Part shown: piece after piece, positions 46,249 to 59,247 of the stretch
How positions within the stretch are numbered: position 1 is the stretch's first letter
Layout of the letters: every line of letters begins with the position of its first letter
Origin: Hypoxylon rubiginosum
Taxonomy: Eukaryota; Ascomycota; Sordariomycetes; Xylariales; Hypoxylaceae
Assembly: GCA_902806565.1 (NCBI GenBank)
Contig: CADCXA010000024.1
Location: forward strand, 310,001 to 374,000
Direction: 5' to 3'
DNA: 64,000 nucleotides
Made by a program: the position numbers and the translations under genes
The notes under the pieces: model-generated
The model's input: the letters and a program-made list of their open reading frames with translations, nothing else
Told to the model about the DNA's origin: nothing
Databases searched by the model: none

Positions 46249-46288
46249 CCCCTCTCGACATCGGATCGCGACATGATGTCGAGAGGGG
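46249..46288. repeat. Perfect 14-bp inverted repeat
   Basis: CCCCTCTCGACATC and GATGTCGAGAGGGG flank a 12-nt loop. A perfect 14-bp stem is unlikely by chance here; it may be the end or core of a small mobile element or a structured RNA. Confidence 0.85.
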
Positions 46289-47101
46289 AGGCCTAGCGTT
46301 CTCGAACACTGCGCGCTCGTATGAACAATATCGTTGGATACGGCCACGCACGCCTGTACTAGTCGAATTTCGCAGCCCAGTTAGCCAGTTCATAGCGGCT
46401 CTGGGACTTCTTTTCTTTGTTGTCATACCTTGTGGGAAAGGGGATCCTGACTACCACATGCTGTTCGAATTTTTTTCAATCGAGCCGATACGTACAACCA
46501 AGTGTGCCTACAGACTGTATGCTGGCATCTTGGGACAACTCCTTGCGGCCGCGCGCAGATTGGGACGGTAGTGGATCCGTACCGATTCCCCTGGCGACGG
46601 CTCTCGGTGAGGTCAGTACCTCCATAAGCTCGGGTTCTTTCTGAAGGAGATAAGCGCGATAGTAAGGGCAATATGCCGGACCGAGAGAGGAATGAACTTA
46701 TCCACCCTTCTCTTCATTTCCCTCTCGCGACCGTCGGCAGAAGCTACTTTGCTCCGGAGCCAGCATCTCGGACTAGGCCGAGGAGAACCCTGCCCACGCT
46801 GGCAATCTGCCTCTTCGCACCTCCCGTTTCCGGTTCGACGGGCCCTTACCCCGGGGCCCGAAAAGCCGGCGGTGCGAAGCCCTCCCGGAGGCGTGGGCGA
46901 GAGCTTTGGAAGATGAAAAGGGTCAGCGAGAGGCGCCCGCGGGAAAGTATTTTCCGTTGGGCGTTCCGTTCGTCTGCACCTGAGGCTGGGGCTGGTCGCG
47001 TCTCCCACGCTTGGCAGGGTCACCGCGGGTTCGCCCGTCCTGCCACGAAGGCCTCCGGCTCGGTTGAGTTAAGAATTACACGATCCGGGAACGTAAAAAA
47101 G

Positions 47102-47140
47102 CAGACACGACCGTTCTTGAGTCACTCGCCGTCGTGTCTG
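47102..47140. repeat. Perfect 10-bp inverted repeat
   Basis: CAGACACGAC and GTCGTGTCTG flank a 19-nt loop, just after the GC-rich patch. Confidence 0.8.
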
Positions 47141-47871
47141 AGGCAAATTTTCAATTCGGGATATGCTGAGTTGAAAATAACAAAAAAAATTTAATAATCG
47201 ACAACGGGGGCAGCTGGTGGGGGGTTTCTATCCAAGTAAGGGATGTCGCTTTGGATTCTCTCGCTTGATGTATATTAGCTGGATAGCTCAAATTCAAGCC
47301 GGACATTGCCTCCAATTGCTATGAATCTTTTCTATCGTGACATTAGTACGGTCTATACTTAAGACGTTATGTTGTAAGTCGTTGAACGTAACTTGGTCTG
47401 GATTTACCTAAAGTTGAAACCTCAAAGACATGTGTGCAGTGATCAGGAGTTCGCATCTGAGGATAGTCTCTACCTCAGAAGACCTATTCAATGACACGCA
47501 ACATCATGTAGCGTTTGGCTATCTACAAGTGCATGCATGACTTTACACAAGCATGAGAGATGGTTGAGCTTAATTCATGAATTTCTGAACTTGTAATTGT
47601 TATCGTCAATCGTGCTGTCTGCCTAATACCAATATGATACACTACTCATACGCCGATTGTCTTTGTTTCCTGACTACCGCAACGGAAGTAGACAATTTGT
47701 GTCTGTACATGTGACGAGACTCCGCCAGTTTCTTATTCTGGGGGCCTTGCTTATTCCCCGTCTCATAATCAGACCATAACAGTTGTGAACGCCATGTTTT
47801 CATTCGCGCGTATACTTTCAGGTCATCCGCGTACCCCGTCTCTTTTGATCTCTTATTCAACGGGATCCGGT

Positions 47872-48302
47872 TTACTTCGTTGGGCTCTGTGGGCCACGAG
47901 TAAAGCTGCGAGGGGTTTGCGAGTCAGCCCGTCATGTTCCAACAATATGGTCTTCTTCATATCGAAGACACAGAATATTCAAGCTAAGGACAGGACAGGT
48001 TAACTTACTTGTGCCACATCTGTCCGAAGAAGCCTGCCTGGGGCTTCTGGTCGTGCAGGCTGGCCCGTCTGGCCATGGAGCTGGGGTCGCTGGCACGCTT
48101 CTGGTTCATCAGGCCGTCGAAGGTTGGTCCAGAGCCCTGGAGGTGATTGTGTTAGTGACTATATAGACAAGACATTATGACAAGAGTCCTCTTCGTGAAA
48201 AGTGACGACTATGAAGAGGCAGAAAGACGGGATAGTAGTACGTACTCTTCGTCGAAAGGGGCTGGGTGGAGATTGCGAGTTCCTTCCTTTGGCACTGTCC
48301 AT
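47872..48302 (-). CDS. Small conserved fungal protein, three exons
   Basis: This encodes 72 residues in exons 48302-48246, 48136-48009 and 47905-47872, with introns of 109 and 103 nt. No single open frame shows it. The spliced product starts MDSAKGRNSQSPPSPF, continues GPTFDGLMNQKR and SMARRASLHDQKPQ, and ends GFFGQMWHNFTRGPQSPTK. The join WH-N-FTRG across the last intron (AA + C) rebuilds a C-terminal pattern I recall from small, widely conserved ascomycete proteins. Reading through would stop at WHK. It is basic, Ser-rich and probably disordered. The function is unknown to me. It is the only supported gene in about 8 kb. Confidence 0.7.
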
Positions 48303-51274
48303 GTTGGATAGTAGTATGTGTGGTTTAGAGGTTTGATATGTTTGGCGTTATTGGTTTATTGGATACTGATGTGGTTTCACAAGGTGATACTCTCTGGATA
48401 CAAAGGTGTGGGATGTCAAGAGGAAGTGGATAGGATAAACGCAAGATGTTGGGAGATGGAGGGTGAGTTCTCTTTAAGTAGGATCTGAGTATCTATACTA
48501 GTAAGTAGGTATCTATCAGACCACGCGACCTTTCGATTCAAACGGCGGGCATGATGTCTCCTAAAGGAGATAAGAGCAATAGCTATGTAACTTGCCCTAT
48601 CTGCTACGGCGCTACTGCATATTCCCATTGTCTTGACGCGGACTGATTGATCGGCGAGGCAGCTTCCTACCCACCTAACGATCGGGGAAAGTCCACTAGG
48701 AAGAAGGGCATCCTTGATGACTTCACCAATAAGGTAGGACATCGGGATGATCTAGTGCATATTCCGTCGTCCGAGCCAGTACGGATTTATGTATCTCGCA
48801 CCTGTGTTATACATCGGTCGGCGACAATCTCTACCGCGTACACTATCAAAGAGACACGATGACAGGAGGTCGATCGGTAAGCGACGGTACTTCTGCGTCC
48901 GGAGGGTGGCAACGTCATAGCGAGGTATAGCTCTTATCCCTTGCCCGATAGGGGAAGATGTACACGCCGCGCCCTCGGGCTTCTCACCCAACGTCTTTCT
49001 TACCCCGCAAAGAAACGAAACAAGGAGATCGCAGAGGCTGATATGGTCGGTCGAATCGGATGGCCTCGATTGTCATGTCCCGCTGCCTTAATGAGTCGCA
49101 TGAGTATGACAACACTTGGGTCTAAGGGTCACTCTTTGTCCAAGAGATATCAGTTCAGTAATACAGCACTGTAAGGTGGATTCCTATGCTGTAGAAGATA
49201 TGAAATTAAATCGAATTGTATACAATGGTATATACAGTACACATCATACGAGACCAATGGAAATTCCAATCTCCTCATATTTATTTTAAAAGATTCCGTA
49301 GCTCAGTCCGATGCAATAGCATCGCTGAGTAAGGGACAATCGAGGTAAGACGTGTGGGGTCGATGATGTAACACGTTGATAGGGTCTAGACCGGTCCACC
49401 GACTACCGGTTGCACGACCCACTTTCCCCAGAAAATCCAGCCCGACGGTCTTCGCGCCTAGCCTAGGCTCCGATACCTTTGGTAATCACCGACGCTCTAG
49501 AGTACACGATGTACCTAGTAGATGTGAGGATTATAGAACGTAGCGAGACAAGTGGCACTATTAACAATCATTATATTGTGACTAATAGAGTCATGTATCA
49601 ACAAACTAGCTAGACTATCCTTCATGTAGCTCACAGCGAAGCTGCTTAGAACTAGGCTATCGAACCTCAAGCCTCGACTCCTTACACTGAGAAAGAGATC
49701 TTGCGACATGCGAGCTACTGGAAATACGTTAGCCAGTTGAATATAATTACCTAGTCTAATAACGGCAAGTATTTGAATAGCCTTTTCAGTTCTCCAAGGT
49801 GAATGGTATATATCTCGTCATGAAGAACTCTGACAGTATGTAGGAAGTATATCATCCGTAAGGCTCTCCATCAAAACAGAAAAAATAGACTAACCTTCAA
49901 CGTGAATCTCCTATACGCTAAGTTACGGAAATCTAGTATTACCTAGTGTCGCAGCCAAGTTAGCGATGTCGACAAGCGCATACAAATAGCAAAGCGTATG
50001 AAAAAGCTATCAGCCTACTTATATGTTAGCTTCCAACACTCCAATGGTTGACATAGGGATATGTCCATACCTCATTAAATCAGATTTTTTGGAATGTTCA
50101 TTTCCAAGCCCAGTGGACAGGATCAAACAGTGTGAATAATGTTCATCATATTGCGTCAGGAACCAAGTAGCTAAGAGAGAAAATAATACCTGTCGAGGTT
50201 CGTTAGCCATGTCCCAAAGCCTCGTTTTGAAGTAGCGTGTAGCTCGACAAGACACAATCAGCTGACGAATTCTCAACAAGAAATCCCCGTACACCTCCTC
50301 CCACAAGGGTTGTACAGCCTCGCTTTGAACGAGAAAAGGGACGAGGGTTCGTTTATGTCCGCCCGTTCGTTCAATATATCCTCACGTGAATGTCATGGAG
50401 TGCTTGCAGTGGAAATATGTACCTATTCAAGCCAGCGAGTTAGCGATGTATACCAGCATACATGATTCAACAGGAAGAGGAAAAGTTTGTGAGGTCAGAC
50501 AAGGCTGAAACTAAACAAATCTACATAATATATTCTGAATGAGGAATTCCCTAGGTTTGTCGGTTTCTTCATCACCCCTCGGCGGAAGTCCACCAGGATG
50601 TAAAATTAGGAGATAGTACATACCTTTTGTAGAATGTGAAGGCGTATCGAGCAACAGTCGGTGACACCGTCAACAGCGACCTATTCTAGTTCCAGTCAGC
50701 CTTCTATCGATCATGACAGCGATCTTGCAACCATATGCGTAAGGCGCTTGCTCAGTCTAATTTTAGACTATTATCCCCATTGCGTTGTAAGATTTGGATT
50801 GTTCAACTTTTTTTTCTTCGTCACAGCAAAGCGAGACGCGGGAGTAGCAGAAGATAAGGCTGTAACTCACATTGCGGATTGAAAAAGTGTTCGGTGAATA
50901 CCAATAAAGGTGTTGAAGGAAAGAAACGAAGCTTGAAGACTGGGAATCTAAGGGCTTCAATGTGCAGAAAAGAGAAATCGTTTGGGGAGGAGAGAAAGTT
51001 TTATGGACGCGAAGAAAATAAAAATTGCTTAGTGGAGACCTCAAAAATTTAGGGCCACTTCGGAAATTTCCAACTAAAAGCTCCGGCTTCTTACCTAATG
51101 AAAAGTCCCAAAGTGGCGAGTGCTGCGCCACAAACGCTTTACATAAGCAAATCTTATCAGTTTAAGGGATTCGTCATTGCCCAATCCATCCTCTCCATCT
51201 TCCCTCCAACAGATCACAACTCTCTCCTCTTCGCCCCGTCCGCCGCATATAGCGACGAACAAAAGTGAAGAAAC
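48303..51274. other. Gene-poor DNA with one compound hairpin
   Basis: No gene supported; frames such as 48416-48742 (minus) start with ATG but lack features. A compound hairpin at 49302-49329 pairs CTCAG with CTGAG around CGATGC-AATA-GCATCG. The last 300 bp are the promoter of the next gene. Confidence 0.4.
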
Positions 51275-52660
51275 ATGGTCGCCCCTCTAGGTGGCATATG
51301 GGCCCCCGCGGCACTGCGGGTGGTCCGTAGCGCCGCTTACAAGGCGAGCAAGCTGATCCGGGCGAAGCTCGCCGACGCCGCCCGCCCCGTCAACACCGCT
51401 CTCGAGCCCGTCCTCGTCCGCAGCACGCACCACCCGCGCCAGCCCGTCCACCCCTCCGCCTTCCTGCGCCAGCAGCAGAGCCGCCGGTGGCACTCCACCA
51501 CGAGCAAGCGCGCGTCCGCGTCCGCGTCCACGACGTACCAGAACATCCACGCCGCGGTCCGCCGCTTCATGAGCACCGGCCGCCTCGACACCGCCTCCGC
51601 CTCCGCCCGCCTCGACCGCGCCAAGTTCCTCAACACCAAGACGGGCCGCGCCGTCGCCCAGCTCACGGGCCGCGCCCCCTTCGCGAGCGCCCTGCGGCCG
51701 AACCTCACCGGGGGCGCCCTGCCTCGCACCGCCGGCGGCTACGGGCTCGGGTCCGGGCGCGTCGGCGGGGCCCGGTACTTCTCGCACGCGCCCGCGGCGC
51801 AGGCCCAGGTCGTGCAGAACGTGTCGGCCGCCGTGCGCGCGTTCTGGGTGTCCGGGCAGAAGGCGCAGTTCGACGGGCTCAGCGCCCGCGGCGAGCGCAA
51901 GTACCGCGCCGTCTCGGCGCTGCAGGACGAGACCGCGCGCAAGATGGCGGCCGCGTCCCGCGTCGCCCCGGGCGCCTACATCGACTTCCGCCTGAGCCCG
52001 ACCGTCACGGCCCTGAGCCCCCTCGCGGCCGCGTTCCCCTACCCGTCCGCCGCCGGCTTCAAGGCCGTCCCCGCCCTCGACGCCGCGACCCTCAACACCG
52101 ACGGCTTCCTCGACGTGCTGTCCGTGGACTTCGCCCGCGCCCTCAAGGAATTGACCGCGACCCTGACCGACATCAAGAAGCTCTCCTCGCTGGGCGACCT
52201 CCCTATCCAGCTCGAGAAGGGGAACGTGATTCGAGTCCGTTTCCCAGGCGTCGATGCGGAGACCGTCGAGTCGCTGTGCGACGACCTCGGGCTGACGAGA
52301 GGCGTCGTCGCCGAGGACCCCGACTTCGAGGCCGAGACGGGCGTGCGGATGGCTCTCAAGTTCCCCTTCGCGCCCGGTGCTGAAAACGGCAGCGCCGCGC
52401 GGACCACGACCTCGCCCGGCGGCTCGCTGCGGTCCCAGGACAGCTTCTTCGCCACGGGGGAGGAGCTGTTCTACTACGAGGACGGGCTCAGCGAGGCGGA
52501 AGATAACCCCTGGCTGTCGCTTCCCGAGGAGACGGAAGAGGGCTACGAGAGCATGTCGCCGCCGATCAGCTCGGGCGAGCACTGCTCTGAGGACTTTGAG
52601 GGCCTCGAGGGCGTTTACAGGTTCCTGGAGGAGTGTGATCGCGCTCGTGGCGGATTTTGA
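51275..52660 (+). CDS. Mitochondrial-type conserved fungal protein (CKB2-like annotation)
   Basis: This single exon encodes 461 residues with strikingly high GC at third positions. The Arg/Ala/Ser-rich N-terminus (ALRVVRSAAYKASKLIRAKL, SRRWHSTTSKR) looks like a mitochondrial presequence. Further features are RRFMSTGR, GARYFSHAP and a conserved block with YIDFRLSP. A coiled-coil-like stretch follows (DFARALKELTATLTDIKKLSSLG), and the tail is acidic. I recall homologues annotated as casein kinase II beta 2 subunit in Sordariomycetes, but I see no CK2-beta zinc finger, so that name is doubtful. Antisense and +1 frames are long only because of the GC bias. Confidence 0.72.
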   Translation: MVAPLGGIWAPAALRVVRSAAYKASKLIRAKLADAARPVNTALEPVLVRSTHHPRQPVHPSAFLRQQQSRRWHSTTSKRASASASTTYQNIHAAVRRFMSTGRLDTASASARLDRAKFLNTKTGRAVAQLTGRAPFASALRPNLTGGALPRTAGGYGLGSGRVGGARYFSHAPAAQAQVVQNVSAAVRAFWVSGQKAQFDGLSARGERKYRAVSALQDETARKMAAASRVAPGAYIDFRLSPTVTALSPLAAAFPYPSAAGFKAVPALDAATLNTDGFLDVLSVDFARALKELTATLTDIKKLSSLGDLPIQLEKGNVIRVRFPGVDAETVESLCDDLGLTRGVVAEDPDFEAETGVRMALKFPFAPGAENGSAARTTTSPGGSLRSQDSFFATGEELFYYEDGLSEAEDNPWLSLPEETEEGYESMSPPISSGEHCSEDFEGLEGVYRFLEECDRARGGF

Positions 52661-53075
52661 GAGAGCGCACGCGCCACAGGAATGAATTGCAAAGGCGTAC
52701 GGTTGTTTTGGGGGAATACTTGTTTAGGATAGGGCACCACACTCATTGTATTTGGAAGCTGAAGGATTACATAGCCAGTGCGTCTACTAGTCGCACATGA
52801 AATTCCATATGTTTTATATATCATCTGTGCCACGTGTGCGAATTGAATAAGTGAAAAGGGTATCTGTCATTGATCTTGTAGAAAGAGTATAGAAAGCCAT
52901 CATTGGCATAATCTGATCAATGGATTTTTGTTCAGGATAAAAGAAAAAAGACGAGATCTCAAATTACCAGAGAACAGGCTTGAACTGACGTGTCGCTGAT
53001 CATCCTTCCCAGCCCATTGGAACATAGAAATCCCCATGAGGGATCCTCATAGATCGAGTCACCACAGTATGGACT
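52661..53075. other. Convergent intergenic
   Basis: This lies between two 3' ends. I see nothing in it except AT-leaning 3' UTR-like sequence. Confidence 0.4.
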
Positions 53076-54032
53076 TTATGCGTCAAATCTTGTTTTCCGC
53101 TTTCCAACGCTCTGCTTAGGCGCACTCCCTTGCGAAGAGCCTTGCTGTGCCGCACCCTGATCACTCCCACCAGCCGTAGCCGTAGCCGTACCCGAAGCCG
53201 AAGCGGCCACAAAATCTACCGGCGCCCCCTTCCCCCTGGCCCTAGCCTTCTCGATCTCGATCTGGCTCTGCCGGAGCTGCTCCCTGTACGCAGCCCTAGG
53301 GAACGCTTCCGGGTCCCAGACGTCGGCGGCGAGCGTGGTGCGGTACTGGTCGGCTGGGCTACCGAGCTCGACGAAGGCGAGCAGCTTGTCCATGAGGGCC
53401 GGGTTGCCCATGGACGGGTTCTGGGCGACCTTGGAGTTGAAGTGGACGCCCTGCTTCTTGAGCTCGAGGAAGCGCTCGAATTTGGCGCTCGTCGCCGGCG
53501 GCGGCGACCGGCCCGGCGGCGACGGCGGGATCGCCGTGTTGGGCAGCGGCGGGAGCGTCAGGTCCCGCAGGAGGGCGCGGGTCGCCGTGTAGGGCGACCT
53601 GGGCGGGAGCCCGGACCCGCTGCCGCCTTCTTCTTCGTCATCCATAGGTGCTTCTTCCAAGGGAGGGAAGCTAGGTCCAGCGGCTGGGGTTGGACCTATC
53701 TGGGGCCCGATGATGGCTGCTGGTTGCTCCGGCTCGACTTCCTTCTGTGACGAGGCATCGGGTTTTGCTGGGGCGCCTGTTCACTAGTTAGAAGAGACAT
53801 ATATCTACTCGAGTAGAAGAAGAAATAGCACGGCCTACTTACTTAGTTCTCGGTTCACGACGACGGTAGTATCTTGATTTTGTTTCAGTGACTGGCCTCA
53901 GTAGAATCAGTGCTGTCCAGTGCCTACCCGTGCGATGTCGTATTTTCATCTCATGTTCTCATTTCATACCTTTGGTTTTGGCTGTGGCGCAATCTCTTCG
54001 TCGCTACTCTCGTAGCTTACAAGGCCGGCCAT
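53076..54032 (-). CDS. HCNGP/SAP30BP-like transcription regulator
   Basis: This encodes 270 residues in three exons (54032-53970, 53891-53843, 53776-53076). The start MAGLVSYESSDEE is the signature opening of this family. The 49-nt middle exon (SLKQNQDTTVVVNREL) closes the phase. The HCNGP domain follows: KFERFLELKKQGVHFNSKV, NPSMGNPALMDKLLAF, DQYRTTLAADVWDPEAF, then a basic end KRKTRFDA. The human homologue binds SAP30 and has a role in transcription and splicing; the fungal role is little known. It would be nuclear. It is divergent from the proteasome gene across 506 bp. Confidence 0.85.
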
Positions 54033-54538
54033 CTTCCACTATGGGAGTGAAATGATGTTGGAGTTTTTTATGTATTTCAAGCAGAAGATATAAGATTCCT
54101 GATGATAATACAATTTTCGGGATTGGGTGAGTTGCTCGAATCAAAAAGTGAGTATTTGCTCGTCTATCAGGTAGGTTATATTGTATTGAAGGTATGTAAG
54201 TATCCAGTAGTATGTTAAGGTAATATGTGGGTCAACTTGCCATGCAAACACAGCTGGTGGCAGACTGGCAGACTGGCAGGGTACGTACCTCTACGATAGC
54301 CTGGGAAGGCAGAACTGACGCGCAGCTACAAGCTCCCAGTACAGCTTCCGTCCATCGTCAATCGGCCATCGGTCATCAGCCTTGCAACCATTTCTTAGCA
54401 AGTTACAACTCAATATTCACCAAACCGCCATCTACAACACCACAGCGGGACATCGGTACGACGATCTCTCTTCGAACCGATTTTACCTCAACCTTTCTCT
54501 AGCGAACTCTCATCCGTTCCGATCAGATATCAATCAAC
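54033..54538. promoter_or_regulatory. Divergent promoter, HCNGP gene and proteasome beta-7
   Basis: This region should drive both housekeeping genes. It contains CAGACTGGCAGACTGGCAGG tandem words near 54260 and no clear proteasome element (GGTGGCAAA) on inspection, although GGTGGCAGA occurs at 54255, one base off. Confidence 0.3.
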
Positions 54539-55574
54539 ATGGACCACAGACCGCAAGCTTGGGGCCGTGTAAGCAACCGTCTACTTCCTTCCTAGCTGAG
54601 ATCGGGAATGAGAACAAGATCTAATTAAATAATCTCAACGTATACAGCCCAGAGACGATGTCTACGGCGCCTACGATGCCTCCTACATGCAGGGCAACGG
54701 CCCCAACCAACATACCCAATCCCCCATCGTGACGGGAACGTCGGTGGTGGCAATGAAGTTTAAGGATGGCGTTGTGATAGCTGCTGATAACTTGGGTACG
54801 CCGTTTATTCTAGCTGGCCTTTAGTCTACCCTTTCTATCTCTATTCCCCCGTTCTTCCCGCTATTGCTTTCCTTGCCCCTACCTTTGCCCCTTCTCACAT
54901 ATAGCAACCAACGTTAACGTATCCCTTCTTTCTTTCTTCGACCGACAGCCTCCTACGGCTCCCTAGCGCGCTTCACCGACGTCAAGCGTCTCCGGACCTT
55001 CGCCGGCTCCTCCGTCGTCGGCTTCGGCGGCGACGTGTCCGACATGCAGTACCTGGACCGCCACCTGACGGAGCTCGCCATCGACGAGGCCTACGCGCAG
55101 TCGTCGACGTCTACCGGCTCGGCCGCCCACGCCCTCAACGCCCGCTCCCTGCACAAGTACCTCTCCAAGCTGCTCTACCACCGCCGGTCCAAGTTCGACC
55201 CCCTCTGGAACCACCTCCTCGTCGCCGGCGTCGACGACGACGGCCTCCCCTTCCTCGCCGCCGCCGACCTGCTCGGCACCGTCTTCACCTCCCCCTCGCT
55301 CGCCACCGGCTTCGGCAGCATGCTCGCCCAGCCCATCATGCGCAAGTACGTGCCCGACGAGGCCGCCGTCGCCGGCGTCACCCGCGAGCAGGCCGTCGAG
55401 GTCATCCGCGAGTGCATGAAGGTGCTCTTCTACCGCGACGCCCGCTCCCTCGACTCGTACTCGCTCGCCGTCGTCACCAAGGACGGCGTCGACCTCTCCG
55501 AGTCCGAGAAGCTCGAGAAGCAGAGCTGGGCCTTCGCCGACCGCATCAAGGGCTACGGCACGCAGACCGTCTAG
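54539..55574 (+). CDS. PRE4: 20S proteasome subunit beta-7
   Basis: This encodes 267 residues in three exons (54539-54568, 54648-54795, 54949-55574), introns 79 and 153 nt. The first exon is 10 codons ([10 protein letters not shown]). The propeptide ends at [20 protein letters not shown], and [13 protein letters not shown] is the beta-7 (PSMB4/Pre4) signature. [25 protein letters not shown] and the C-terminal tail fit the family. Pre4 is part of the proteolytic core but is itself not catalytic in yeast. It acts in cytosol and nucleus. Third exon codon use is strongly GC-ending, like other highly expressed genes here. Confidence 0.92.
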
Positions 55575-56673
55575 AGCGCGCGCACCCCCCAGGGTGCGGG
55601 TCCTGCTGCCGATGCTGGTAACCGCTGTGCCCCCTACTACGCTCTCTCCCTTCCTGAGCAGGCTGGGCCTATATTATCGCCAGGATCCTCTACCCAAGTG
55701 TCAGCAGATAGGTTAGGTTAGGTACGTGGTTAACTAGGCGGTTGTTGCTCAGGGGCTGCTTATCTACAAGGAGGTCTTGGGGGTTGGTAATTTTCCATCG
55801 GTACCAATACCGCAGCTCAGGCAGGAAGTCTTATTATATCTAACTAAAAAGAGAGAATAAATGGGAGACACTATCCTTCCACCAAAGTGCTCTGCTTTTC
55901 AGAGGAGAGGCACAGGGTAGCAGGAAATGAAATTCTGTAATAATAGACAAGACAGACAAGCGCGAATGTCGACTACAATAAAGACTACTTCTTGCCTGTA
56001 GAAAGCTGTGCCAATGTAAAATCCCTCTCAGTACATCATATTTATCATACATGTTAAGCATTCAATCAATTAGGTATCGTAGGCGTAGCATATGTCAACA
56101 GCATATATCAATTTACCATGAACCTCATTACGTATGCCAGAATTCCACGACGACCATAAATTACCCACGTTCTACGGTCGCAGCCATTGTCTAAAATCAG
56201 AAGGTGACATTAGCAGCATATTACCATGATATCTAAAGCCAAGCGTACAATATGTAAGCGATCAAGTGCATCGTCAAAATGTTTAATAACTCTTCGCTGG
56301 ATTCTCCCGGCTTCTCTACTAGATCGACGTTGCCGACGCGCATACGACGCTCCCCCTATCTATCTATTACTGCTGGCTGCAGTACTCGTGTCCCGCATCC
56401 AAATGGACGTGGGGGGCCAATATGGATAGATCATAGGGTAGTATGGATGGGGAGGGGGGAAAGGTAGATAGCAAATAGCAATTCTCTCCTCACTGCAAAC
56501 CTCCTTATCATCCCCCATTCCCGCAGTCATGTTGTTATAAGATATTGACGCTGAAGAATCATCCATAAAAACCAACCACTCATCCTGACATCGTTTTTAT
56601 ACTAACTTGAATCCTGTATCGGGTACCGAGTAAATCCGCCCAAGGGTGTCACAATCGTACAAACCATCTGAGC
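55575..56673. other. Convergent intergenic
   Basis: The 3' sides of PRE4 and GFA1 face each other here. Only short frames lacking features are seen. Confidence 0.4.

Positions 56674-59247
<2,574 letters not shown>

Larger units (their letters stand above)
43015..47871. other. Gene-poor accessory DNA with hairpins and dispersed motifs
   Basis: No supported gene over almost 5 kb. It contains an A-rich tract (43613-43636); two related C-rich segments (about 44463-44505 and 44632-44675) sharing CCCCCCTA..CAG.CCCCTTAT; four copies of a GTCCTRGGCATGACG..TAAA..GGCC motif (45361-45385, 45428-45459, 45503-45528, 46016-46042); three perfect hairpins listed separately; and a GC-rich patch at 46780-47060 with frames on both strands that I do not recognise. 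It looks like a mosaic of decayed small elements. Confidence 0.45.

Noticed and set aside
51287..52582. 431-codon minus-strand frame and 298-codon plus frame
   Set aside because: Both lie wholly inside the GC-rich 461-residue gene, are Arg/Gly/Ala-biased and reflect codon bias only.
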